DNA of 64,000 bases, taken from assembly GCA_905178155.1 (NCBI GenBank), contig CAJINV010000010.1, forward strand, positions 663,902 to 727,901. Reading direction: 5' to 3'. Below the pieces are notes generated by a model. The model did not search any database, was not told the origin of the DNA, and saw only the letters and a program-made list of their open reading frames with translations. Origin of the DNA: Amoebophrya sp. A120 (taxonomy: Eukaryota > Sar > Dinophyceae > Syndiniales > Amoebophryaceae). Every line of letters begins with the position of its first letter. Positions within the stretch are counted from its first letter, which is position 1. Below, in pieces: positions 23,001-32,712 of the stretch. The position numbers were made by a program, and so were the translations under genes.

Positions 23001-23679
23001 TTCTTCCGTCGTAGCTCGCTGCAACTCCGGCTCCGCTGCTTCCGGGTCAAGGATGAAAAGTATCACGGAGAAAAAGAAAGGAAGAGCGAGCTTAGTATGA
23101 GTGTGGAATTCAATTGCTATGTGGATTTGGAATTCTTCAGGAAAAAAAAGGCTAGTTTTCAGGCTTGCTAGTAGGTACTCCTCTAGAGTAGACTACGACC
23201 AAGGCGAGAAATAAATCCATCACGACATGCAAACACACTCAAGAGGGCCAGCTCAATTTTATCTTTTCCGTGTGATACCTCGCACGGCCTGGACACGAGT
23301 GGTGCCGCCAAGAGCCAAAAGTCCAAATCCGATCGCGTGGGAGCGTATCAACTGTAAAAATGTCTGGGTCTGGAAGATTGCCAGGTTTGTCATGCATATT
23401 TTGAATGACCCACGACGTCTGTGATGCATGCCCTAGCATCACAGATTTTTAGAGCACTTTGAGATGCCTCTACCGCATGAGAAATGCCCTCTCCACGTAG
23501 CACAAACTGGAGTCCTTTTGCTGGTCATGAAATACAAATTTTTTTAGAATCCACAGTCAGCATTACAAGTTTAGAATCTTCCAGACCCAGACATTTTTAC
23601 ATTTGATAGAGCGAAAAAGCTGCGTGCGGCTCCGGTTGCTCGCCGCGATCGCGAAGGTAGCGGTTGATGATGTTGCCAT
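20044..23679 (-). CDS. Putative secreted PI3K/HipA-like kinase
   Basis: Start at 23679 gives MATSSTATFAIAASNRSRT, then across element A8 a hydrophobic segment AIGFGLLALGG, together a plausible signal peptide. The exon at about 22511-23060 is acidic and includes a 24-bp in-frame tandem repeat (PSDPQTD VPSDPQTE). The exon at about 21622-22261 has AGQKAVFKPIDVIG, like the ATP-lysine strand of HipA and PI3/4-kinase folds, and VAGSIFRAVTKQI. After further coding sequence (to 21127) and element A7, the last exon (20044-20852) has SDPDGHFGNIGF, a DxHxGN catalytic loop, and MRRFDVGWAF, a DFG-equivalent DxG. These three motifs in order and spacing suggest an atypical kinase. The joins near 22262-22510 and 21322-21621 are not resolved, so exon boundaries there are approximate and the frame between the acidic exon and the lobe with VFKP is unproven. 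Confidence 0.5.
20853..21126. mobile_element. Intronic element, family A (copy A7)
   Basis: Diverged family A copy with perfect flanks atccg. It sits in the catalytic loop of the kinase-like gene: removal joins LSDPD to GHFGNIGF, restoring the DxHxGN motif. Ends tatgcattgcaaatatg and catttgata. Confidence 0.85.
22262..22510. other. Probable intron of unrecognised type
   Basis: The frame upstream (ERFPETIEWKESD..VLCDER) and the frame downstream (LDYILILAIKVLDV) both look coding, and the DNA between has stops in every useful frame. Its borders share AGATT and loosely inverted ctagg-ggaaatgc sequences, but joining at AGATT shifts the frame by one. Confidence 0.35.
23061..23277. mobile_element. 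Probable intronic element, family M (copy M1)
   Basis: Ends tatcacggagaaaaagaaag and ttatcttttccgtgtgata are inverted repeats. The flanks do not match, so this is either old or its limits are misplaced. It lacks a clear set of internal TTGTNATGC boxes. Confidence 0.5.
23346..23608. mobile_element. Intronic element, family A (copy A8)
   Basis: Intact family A ends and perfect flanks gagcg. Lies inside the signal-peptide region of the kinase-like gene; removal joins SRTQLFR to SHAIGFGLLALGG. Confidence 0.9.
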
Positions 23680-24589
23680 GTTTGCGCTTTCGTGTCGTTT
23701 ACGTTTTTAGTCTACTTCCTTAGTCGTGAATTTGAGAGTTTATGATAATTTCCGGCGCTGTGCAGAGCTCTTTTTCACTTGATGTAAAACTAAAAGGAAA
23801 CGGTAGTGATAAGTTCGTGCAAAACAAATTTTGGTTTTAGTGTTTTTGTCAGAATGCTGTTTCGTCTGTGGAATAATTAGGCTAGAGAACTGTGGCGCAT
23901 GGAAAGGGATTTCAAAACTGAAGTCTAGACGGCCGTCTTCCAGATCCTCTCAAAGAGTCATCAACACGAGGACGAGACTATAACTACGGAACCGAAGTTA
24001 CGACGTGGCTATGGCATTATAGCACGTGATACTATAGAATCACAACCGAAACACTGCAATCAATCGTCGCAACAGACACTACATACTTTACCTCCGAGGT
24101 TTGTAGTCCTTCATCTGTGTGAGGAAAGAAAGGACGTATAGGCAGCAACCGATATTTTTCGTAATATCAGCACGCGAACAGGAGAAGTTACAACAACCGA
24201 CTAGTAGACTCAGCAAGCCGATGAAACTGGTAGGAAATATAAGCAGATCATTGCGGACCGATCCTGTCGTCAAAGAGCCTTGTGATTCTGTACCCGACAG
24301 GGAAAGTTTGTTTTTCTATTGGCTAAAGGCGGGTAAAACATCAAGCAACAAACAGCTTAACCTCCTCTTCTTTTTGCAGAAGTCCGAAGTGACGCACAGA
24401 ACTAAATGCACAATTGCCCTTCGTGCGGTACTTGTCATGGAAAAGATAAGGAAAAGCGGTCTACAACTTGTGCAGGAAAATAAAACCTGGACGAAACTAC
24501 TGCACCAGCTGCACGAGTTTGCAATCATTATCGCACGACCTAAAACTTCTACCGTAGTAGTTTTTCTTCCGTTATTTTTTCCGATTCGG
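23680..24589. other. Intergenic, no supported gene
   Basis: A plus-strand frame at 24119-24625 is open for 168 codons but has no domain-like content and its 3' end overlaps the end of the minus-strand coiled-coil gene. I treat the stretch as a spacer. Confidence 0.4.
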
Positions 24590-27316
24590 TCACCGTGCCG
24601 CCGCTTCAGCCCCGGCCCGCGCTAATGCTGCTGGAAAACTGATTTTCAGTCTGTTTATAGATTCTTCACCGAGGAAATTCATGGCAAAAGGCGCGTTGCC
24701 TTTAGCTTTAGTTGTCCTTTTGTTCATCGCATAATAAATAGATACAAGAGCATGCAACTCTTACCCATTGCAGCCCTCTCTACTACTTACTTCTCTGTCA
24801 TGACGTCAAAAACGTTGTGGATGCTTATTCGAGGAGTTCGACGAAAATGATGATCGACGCACAGTTTACGAGTCGATACATAAACTGCAAAGGACTTTGT
24901 GATGTCGGCTGCCTGCTGCTGGTACTCGGCCGCCTTTTTCTGCATCTGCTTCTCGTGCGCAGTCAGGTTCTCGCCGTATCAAAGGGAGATAGTAAACTTC
25001 TGCCTGCTTCTTGCACTTCGTCAACTACAGAGCTGCCAGCATATCATGACTTACGATTTATCTCACGAGTGAATTATATCATGCTTTGCGAAAAACAAAC
25101 CTTGTGGAAGCAGGAATCAATGGAAGCTGCAAAAGTTAAAGTACAAAGTTTTCTTATGTAATGCAAAAGCATCGTACTAGTAGTAATCGCATTACAAATT
25201 TGCTCAGCATGACAAATGGAATTTCTCATGCTGATTTACCTTGAAAAAAAGATTTGTCATGCACAAATGCGATTACTACGAGTACGATACTTTTGCACAG
25301 GATATTTCTCCAGACGATACGAAGATCAACCAGTTCCCGCCTGTGATCCACGGTTTCTGTTTTTCGATCTATCCTGAGTGAAAACGCCCCCACCCCATAG
25401 TGAAGATGGGCAATCTGCTACACAAATCAACCAGCATTGGCTGTTGCGCACGACAAGTTTGGCCCCGCAGTGTCATCCTGTTTAGCTAGTTATAGTAGCA
25501 TTACAGATCTAGCATATTATGCTGATTGGAGCATCACAAGTTCCAAACCACGACTAGAAAATGCTTCTCATGTTGGGGCTCTGCATGAGAAGCATTTTGA
25601 GCATGCAGATCTGCATGACGACTATAGGGTTGGAACGTTTTTACTCAGGATACGATCCCGATCGCCTTCGCCGCTACCTCGTACTCCTGTCCGCTATGGA
25701 TGTGTCAGGATCGAAATCGTCAAAATTGAACAAATAGTTTGTCATGCATAAAACCGATACCAGTCGGAAGCCCACTTATCAGGCGGCGCATGACAAATTT
25801 TCCGAGCATCGGAATCCAATTTGTCATGCTGTTCGAGCACAGAAGACTGCTTTTGTCATGCTAGTTTAGTAGCTCCATTTCAAACCCTAAACAGGCCAAC
25901 AATCGGCCTCACTTGCCATCCCGGCAAGACAGGCACTTCATGCCTTGCATTTTGTGCATCGCAAACTATTTCAACTTTGACGATTTCAATCCTGACGCTT
26001 CCATATCCGCGCTCCCGGTAGTACGCCGCCTGCAGCTCCGCTGTGACCAGATCGGCGTGAAAGGGCTCTATCTTCTTTCCAATCTCCTCTTCCGCCGACA
26101 TATCTCCCGCAGTGGACCCATTTTTCGCATATGAACTGCAAAAGTTAAAGTATCGTACTAGTATAAATTGCATTACAAATTAGCGCAGCATTACGAATTG
26201 AATTTGTAATGCTGATTTTCGTTGAGAACGAAATTTGTAATGCATAAATGCAATAATTACTACGAGTACGATGCTTCAGCATTGCATATCGCACTCCGCG
26301 CGGCGATTTTCTTCTCCGCGGCGGCGCGAATCGCGGCCAGAGCTTCCTGCGCCCCCGCAGCCGCACTTTCCGTGATTTTTACGTTGATGTCGCTCAGCGT
26401 TTTTTCGTATCCTGTGTAAAAACGTCCCCACCACAGAGTTGTGATGCAAATGCGCAATGACAGGAGCATCTGTAATGCGCATACCCATGAGAGGCATTTC
26501 CAATCGAGTTTTGGCATTTGTGATGCTGTAAACAGCATGAGAAAGTGGTTTTATCACGCGGATTCCCTTGCTAACCAGCACAACGCTGCAGAGGAAAACT
26601 TATCATGCACAACTCCCAAAATTTGCAGATTTACCGACTTGACTATGGGGTGGGGACGTTTTTGCTCACCATATTTCGTACTCCGTCACCAGCGCCCGGG
26701 CCTTAGCCGCTGCCTTGGCGGCAGCTGCTTTCGCCTCCGCGCTTTCCTTTGCTACAGCGAGGGATCAAAATGAAAAGTCCCCCCTCCCCATATCGAACTG
26801 GAAATCTGTGATGCAGGATCTGTGTACACAAATCGGATTTGTCTTGCGGTAGAGGACTGCAGACAGATGCAAAGCCCGGAACGGGGTGGCTTGGGGTAGG
26901 TACTTAGCATGGCAGACGTCTGCCCTAGTAGCGTAGCAGCATTACAAACCGCCTGCGAAATGCAGCGGAAGCCCTGGCTTTGCTCTCTTGCAAGACAGAA
27001 TCGATTCGTGAGCACAAATCAGCATCACAAATTTTGAAAAGCACGCCTTTTCGATATGGGGAGGGGGGATTTTTCCTCACAATACGAGGTTTTTGGTCAC
27101 CAGTTCCACGATCTGTTTCGCTTTTGCCTTGGCATTGCCGTTGTCTGCTGCGGTGGAGGAAATAGACGAGAAAAGTGACAAAGCCGAGGACGTCGGGAGG
27201 TTTGAAAGGTAGAAAAACCAAATCGCAAAATATCTGCAGACGATGGAGTGGATAAGAGGCGCGGCGGACGGTCTGCCACGCCGCTGCGCTACGTCGACAG
27301 TATTTCGTCCGGACAT
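24590..27316 (-). CDS. Secreted or anchored Ala-rich coiled-coil protein, 3' exons uncertain
   Basis: Exons 27085-27316, 26674-26762, 26289-26407, 26006-26129, 25653-25694 and 25305-25369 join in frame across five elements. The N-terminus MSGRNTVDVAQRRGRPS precedes a hydrophobic stretch (CRYFAIWFFYLSNLP), then an Ala/Lys/Glu-rich helix: KQIVELVTKNL-AVAKESAEAKAAAAKAAAK-ARALVTEYEKTLSDI. Further on are AARSA-YAKNGSTAGD, AAYYRERG-QEYEVAAKAIEK and WITGGNWLIFVSSGE. Past 25155 the model is unsure: a helical exon (GENLTAHEKQMQKKAAEYQQ, about 24895-24985) and a terminal segment (NAPFAMNFLGEESINRL to ARAGAEAAAR, stop at 24590) look like its continuation. Composition suggests a structural or adaptor protein. 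I do not recognise a family. Confidence 0.55.
25155..25304. mobile_element. Intronic element, family B (copy B3)
   Basis: 150 bp, perfect flanks tttct, right end acgagtacgatacttttgca. Ninety percent or more of the right arm is shared with copy B1. Only 65 bp of exon separate it from C1. Confidence 0.85.
25370..25652. mobile_element. Intronic element, family C (copy C1)
   Basis: Ends tatcctgagtgaaaacgccc and ggaacgtttttactcaggata. Perfect flanks cgatc. Internal boxes gcattacaga, gcatcacaag and gcatgacgac. Confidence 0.9.
25695..26005. mobile_element. Intronic element, family H (copy H1)
   Basis: Ends tatggatgtgtcaggatcg and aatcctgacgcttccata. Perfect flanks tccgc. Just 42 bp of exon lie between it and C1. 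Confidence 0.9.
26130..26288. mobile_element. Intronic element, family B (copy B4)
   Basis: Perfect flanks tcgca. The right arm has an extra segment (gatgcttcagcattgcata) relative to B1, and the left repeat is slightly expanded (gcaaaagttaaagtatcgta). Confidence 0.85.
26408..26673. mobile_element. Intronic element, family C (copy C2)
   Basis: Perfect flanks tttcg. Left end tatcctgtgtaaaaacgtcc, right end ggggacgtttttgctcac. Removal joins ARALVTEYE to KTLSDINVKI. Confidence 0.9.
26763..27084. mobile_element. Intronic element, family D (copy D2)
   Basis: Perfect flanks cgagg. Right end gggaggggggatttttcctc. Shares long internal stretches with D4, D7 and D6 (ggactgcaggcagatg-like, agcatggcagacgtct). 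Removal joins VTKNL to AVAKESAE. Confidence 0.9.
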
Positions 27317-28483
27317 TTTGCTAGTTTCGCCAGGGCCTCACGCGGCCCCAGCTTGGGAGACGTCGAAGGCACTATGTCTATGGACAACAAGTTAAGAACA
27401 TGCGAATTACCTTGTCCGTGTAGCACCAAAATTTTTCTCTTAGGTCAGGATAGTAGCTTGGATCAGGATAATACCGCTGCCTTCTCGTAGTTCGCTCGGC
27501 TTGCGCTTGTGTATTTTTTTTCCAGTTGCTTCATTCACAAGCATCTGTCCTCTCCGTCGCTTCAGAATGATAAACAGGACGAAGAAATGCGCATTCCCTC
27601 TTAGGTCCCAGTCCCATCATGGATACTAGCAACACACTCGTCAAAAATAATGTAGCAGTAACTGACACTACTTTTTAATTATTTACCAGCTACAGTGGAA
27701 GAGCATTCACTTTCCTTCCTCGAAGTCTTCTCTGCCCCCGCTGGGCTAGCATGACGCAAATACGCCACAATTGACCGGCAATGAACACGTAATAGCTCTA
27801 CGTAAACGTATTTACATTTCCGGCTTCGCATTAGAAGCTGCAAGTGAAACGAGAAAAGGAGCATTAAACCCAACGCGACCATTTTTCGCAACGTAACAGC
27901 CTTCTTACAGTTTCAGGGTCGGGGTTTTTTATTCGGCTTTCTTGTTTTAGGGGAAAGAAGAACTTTTGCACCATTTTTACATCCATGAAGTAGATGTAGA
28001 TGTTGTTCTAACTAGAGCATTCATTGGCGTCAAAATTTGTCTGTGCTCTAGCTGCCGTGGTCAGTGAACAAGGGTGGGGGGAACCGCGTCTAATTGAGGT
28101 CAAAAATGATACAAGAAAAGATGTTCTTGAGAAGCACATGGGGATGAAGGGGGTCTGCTAGTAGGGGTCTGCTAGTGGGGGTCTGGTAGTTCTGGTAGTG
28201 GTTAGGCTCAGGGTTTTGTTTTGCTAACAAAAGTAAAGATGATATGAAAGGCCGTTAGAAAGATTGATAAGATCATGCAACATTTCGCTTAGGACTTTGA
28301 CATGCCTCAAAATTGAAGCATGCCTGCGGTGATTCAGAGAAGATCAAGATCGATTGATTGATAGATACAGCCATGTAAGTAAAAAATTTGTGTAAACAAA
28401 AAAGCTAGCCTACTGCTACTACCGTCGTTTTCCTGCTAGAATAAACATCCGATTTTTTTTTTTCGCTGCTGCTCATTCGGAAC
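27317..28483. other. Intergenic spacer with short G/T repeats
   Basis: Contains a run of gggtctgctagt/ggtctggtagt repeats at 28147-28200 and a long T/A-rich tract near 28390-28460. A 70-residue minus-strand frame (27679-27891, hydrophobic start MRKMVALGLMLLFSFHLQ) could be a small secreted peptide but has no other support. Confidence 0.4.
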
Positions 28484-31400
28484 TCACGCTGCCGTAGGGG
28501 CCACCTCCCCGTTGAGCATGCGATCGTCGGTCCAGTCAAAATAGCCGACGCCTTTGCCGCCTTTCGCGAAGACTTTCACCGAATTGAAAACAAAATTGGT
28601 TCCGTAGTGCTCGGTGGGCATCAGCAATCCAACCTGGTCGTCCCATCCGGGGTAGATGCTTTTCGCATCCTTTTTCCCGTAATTCGCATCTTTCACCAGA
28701 GCATTGCACGCATCTATCCCCTGGTCGTTTCCGTTAGCCTGGAACTCGGTGCCGGCCCAGGACCCGCAAAAGGCAGTGTTGATGATGAAGGTTTGCGTGC
28801 GAAAGTGCTCGCTGGCTTCGCTGCAATGAGCCAACGGAAAGACCACGTAGGGCTTCAAACTTTGCAGCTTGGTCTCCCAGAACTCAGGTTGGGCGGACTC
28901 CTCCGCGCTGATGGCGTTGGCGTCTTTGCGAGGAATCCAGTAAAAATCCGTCTTGTCCTCCCCCAGCTTCATGATGTGAATGCCACCCTGCTCCTTGTTG
29001 AATTCGATCCCGTTCGGAATGCCCTTGGCCAGGACCCCGCAGCCGTCGTACCCCTCGCAATTTCGCATTTTCAGGTACAGCGTCATGTAGTCGGGGCACT
29101 GGTTGTCCGGGAAGTACCAGTGCTGCTCGTTTGCTGGATCCGGTCTACACTGCTCGTACACGTCGTCCCCTACCTCATCCTCGGTGGGATTCAGCCTGTT
29201 CGTTTTGGTCCGGAACATGTTGCAGTTCCCGACGCAAGGCTTCCCCTCAGGGCAAGCACCCTCGTCCCGTCGCCAGGGGCCAAACTCGGTGTGCAGGGTG
29301 GTGGGCTATCAAATTGAAAAGCGGGGCCCTAGCTGTACTACACAGAACTTGGTGGAAGCATTAGCATTTGTCTTTGTTGTATAATATCATGCCGAACCGA
29401 CCGCGCAACCACTGCCGTCCAGGACTAGTGAGGGTCGTTCATGCGGCAACGCTCTCGAAAAACCCCAACGCCACCCAGGACCAGCAATTAATTAAATTTC
29501 ATTTTCTTTCTATTAGTCGCCGATGTAAACATGCCGATGCCGTCTTGATGTCTTTTCAATGCAAGCAATTGATAAAGTTTTCACCCTGAAGAGCAAAAAT
29601 TTGTGTTGCGAAATAGAGGCTCAACACCAGTGGAAACTGTTCATAACGAGGATGCTTCTCACGATTGAAAATTCTGGATCAGAAAAAGAACTCAACATAG
29701 TCGGTTCTGCCCTCCAACACGACAAAAGAATCTTCTCTTTTCGAAACTTCGCCACAGATATTAATTGAGTATTTCCACCTTCTGCGGGCGGGGCACTAGC
29801 ACTTTTCAACAAGATATGATCATCTCCTTGTTGGGAAACCCGTGCACGTGCTCCATCATGTCAAACTCCCCCGACTCCGGCCAGTGAGCATGCCCAAACT
29901 GCCACCCGTCCTCGGCCCAATACCCCTGCCTCGGGACCCAAAACTCTTCCCCGATCGGCACGACCCCGCCCTTGTGCGCGGTCCAGTAAGCGGGCCACGA
30001 GCCATCGATCGCGGGCATGCGCTCCACGTCGACGACAAAAATCGAACCGTACGTGAAGCCAAACTTGCTGTGCATGCGAATTGCGTACCGGTTGCCATTT
30101 TCGTCGCTCCCTACGTCCGGGCTTTTGCGGTCATCGGGCGCCAAGGCCGGCCTGCCTTTCGCGAAGTCGATGCTCACCTTGTTGTCGTTGGTTTGCGTGA
30201 TCAGGGTGTCTCTTCGGTTCCAGCCCTCCTGGTAGTTAACGGCCCCCTGTGTGGGGTCGCCGAGTCTGTCCCAGGGGACAAAACAGTCCAGGAAAGCGGC
30301 CCGATCGCTCCCCGGACAGTTTAGCGCCAACTGCAGCTGCGGTGACGCGGAGTTTTGTTCCTCGTTAGACACGTTTACTTCCTCGGACGGCTTTTCCTCG
30401 GAAACACTCAGCGGATCCGTTGGTGGCACTTCTGGAGCTGGATCCGTTGGTGGCACTTCTGGAGCTACGCTGATGACAGTGCACAACCCCCTCCCTCACT
30501 TGTCGGGCATGAGCAGCAATAGAAACACCACCAGACCTCAACCTCATGGAGCCTGTGCATGACAAGTTGTTCCTGCGCCGACTGAAGTACTTACTGTTCT
30601 GGCTACATCAAGAACTTCCGGGATTTGTCATGCCAACTGTGCCAAATGAACGAAGAAACTGCAACTGGCTCTGGCTTCAGCATTTTGCATGACAAACAAG
30701 GGGGACGTCGAGTTGTGCAATCGGATAACGCGGGTCTGATTCCGGGCGCCGTTCTTGGTCGTCTCCTCGGCTTCCTCCGGCGCCTGGCAGTACTCACAGG
30801 CCGGCTCCTATCCTGAGAAAAAAGTGTTACAGTTGCACACTCTGATGGAAGACAAGCAAGACAGACGACCTCTGCCATGCAGGAAATGCTTGGCAGCCTC
30901 ATTTCATTCGTGTTCTTTTCCCTTTAGACTCTGCGCATCACAGGTTGTTTTTGCCATGATGTCGAGCAACTTTGTGATGCAGAAATTCCAACAAATGTGT
31001 AACTGCAACACTTCATTTTTCCTGTGATAGCTCCACCGGATGACTGACGTCCCTGGTCCCCACAGGCTCCCCAGACCGCAGCTCGGTAGATGTTCTCGTA
31101 GCCCCAGCGGCGAGTTGCAGTATCCTGAGTAAAAGCGTCCCCACCCCATAGTTCTTGTCATGCAGATTTGCAGTCACAGGAAGATTTGTAATGTGCATCC
31201 CCGTGAGAGGCACTTATTTCAGTCGTGTTTTGGACTTTGTAATGCTGTAAACAGGATGATTAGCTGGCTTTGTGATGCGGCTGCACTTGTGAAACTGCAC
31301 CAAAATACAGAGAGGAACTTGTCATGCGCATACTCCCAAAACTTCTCGGCTTGTGTTGCGAGATCCCCGTCTTGAGTCTGGGGTCGTGGGGACGTTTTTA

Positions 31401-31579
31401 CTCAGGATATGCAGCGACGAAGCTTTAACATTTTCTGCGGTGGACAGAGCCACATTTTTCCGCGCTGGTTGGGCAGCATTCCGCGCTGCAGGTTTCTTCA
31501 AAACCTTGAACGCTAGTGCCGGTGCTGGCCCACGATCAGCCCCTCCTACGTAGAGGATTTGTAACAGGAACCGCTTCAT
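28484..31579 (-). CDS. GH16-like secreted beta-glucanase (copy 1)
   Basis: Exons 31410-31579, 31030-31120, 30728-30808, 29817-30470 and 28484-29306. The Met at 31579 (MKRFLLQILYVGG) starts a short signal peptide; an upstream in-frame Met at 31618 adds a basic leader and fits less well. A low-complexity linker includes a 9-residue tandem repeat (APEVPPTDP). The catalytic region begins LALNCPGSDRAAFLDCFVPWD and contains GSWPAYWTAHKGG and WPESGEFDMMEHVHG. In GH16 laminarinases the GEIDIME motif supplies nucleophile, helper Asp and acid/base; here E-F-D-M-M-E keeps all three acidic residues. The C-terminal half has many Cys and the blocks NEQHWYF.., FNKEQGGIHIMK and DRMLNGE shared with the two neighbouring copies. 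Predicted to cleave beta-1,3 or mixed-linkage glucan outside the cell. Confidence 0.8.
29307..29816. mobile_element. Intronic element, family L (longest, diverged)
   Basis: 510 bp with weak inverted ends (tatcaaattgaaaagcgggg and gcacttttcaacaagata). Flanks tgggc and tgatc match at three of five. Removal gives NKEMITTLHTE, matching the uninterrupted copy at 38949-41201. The interior contains no repeated TTGTNATGC boxes, unlike the smaller families. Confidence 0.65.
30471..30727. mobile_element. Intronic element, family I (copy I1)
   Basis: Ends cagtgcacaaccccctccc and gggggacgtcgagttgtgca. Flanks share acgc. The left end has lost the TAT (reads tgatgac). Removal joins RNQTRV to APEVPPTD. Confidence 0.75.
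30809..31029. mobile_element. Intronic element, family F (copy F2)
   Basis: Perfect flanks gctcc. Ends tatcctgagaaaaaagtg and cacttcatttttcctgtgata. Shares most of its interior with F1, including the tgatgcagaaattccaaca box near the right end. Removal joins SHPVE to PACEYCQ. Confidence 0.9.
31121..31409. mobile_element. Intronic element, family C (copy C3)
   Basis: Perfect flanks tgcag. Ends tatcctgagtaaaagcgtcc and ggggacgtttttactcagga. Removal joins NVKASSL to QLAAGATRT. Confidence 0.9.
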
Positions 31580-32712
31580 TTTTTTCCTGACCGCCGTTTT
31601 TTTGTGTGTGAAGAACAACTGACTTTTCGATGCGTTTTTCTGTTGTGTAAAAGACAGACTTTTACTCAGAGGTCGTCGTGTTCTCGTCTTTTCAGAAGAT
31701 ATCCCAGATTGTTATATGAATCGTTTGCTCGGCGCGCATATGTACTTATTAACTATTCGGGGAGAACTTTCGGCGGGCACAGAAGATCCACGACTCGAGT
31801 GGTTGTCGGCAAAGCTGAGGAACTGTTGCTTGGAGTTTTCATCGGGAAAACGAACAAGTGAAAAAATAAATACCTACGTATAGTACATAGGAATATCTAA
31901 ACACCAAAGAGCGGAAATAGCCTGTTATGCCTTTACGGGGATTTCGGTTTTCCATCCCCATCGTGTTTTGCACGAAGATTTGGCGAGTCACAATTAAAAC
32001 AGCCACGAGAGGTGGAGCGATTGGACGAAGCCTACGGCAAAGGAAGAGACCTGCATTCAAATCTTGAACGACAACGATTTTGGTTGACGAATAACGATTT
32101 GCTGGACGGCCTGCCGGTGCAGCTGCAGGTGCAGGTTTCATTTCCCTACAAAAAATTTCTTCGCAAACGAGGAAAAGCGATCTTCCACCGGCGCAACGGC
32201 GCCAGCATGTACGAGGGAACGAGGGTAATGAAATCACGATATGAAACGACCTACTTCACTGCAATACAGCCTTGTATCGAAATAAATGCGAAGGTAAAGA
32301 AAAACGAAATAACAACAAAGTGGAGAATACTTCGGAAGACACAGGTCGGTGTTCCTGTAGCGCCCGGAAAATTTATTAAAAAATTTCTTGGATGTTGTTG
32401 ATTTTTTCGTCGGCTACCAGATCAAGAACAAGCTTGGTTCTGTTAACTTCTTCTATACCAGTGCTAATAATTATTGCATCAGCTCCCTTCGCAAACAGGA
32501 ATACATGAAGCGAACGAGCTATTGAAAAAGACTGCTTGTTGGGGGAATAGGGATTTTTTCTTTATTCACCCACGTCCTTTTCTGGCAGTAGCTGGCAGCG
32601 GTAGAAGAAAAACTACAGAAGAAGTATGCGGTGAGATGAACAAGGGCCAAACTAGCAGGTGGACGAGCTGCTCAAGTATCTTTATCGGCCCTTCAACAAC
32701 ACCTGTCTTCCC
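31580..32712. other. Intergenic between two GH16-like genes
   Basis: No supported gene. It should contain the upstream region of GH16 copy 1 and the 3' flank of copy 2. I see no recognisable core promoter. Confidence 0.4.

Noticed and set aside
23239-23442. Short frames with peptides like SIKCKNVWVW or DKPGNLPDPDIF at many loci
   Set aside because: These are translations of family A element ends, repeated wherever the element occurs, and not protein domains.
24119-24625. 168-codon plus-strand frame
   Set aside because: No recognisable content, overlaps the likely 3' end of a minus-strand gene, and would be the only plus-strand gene.
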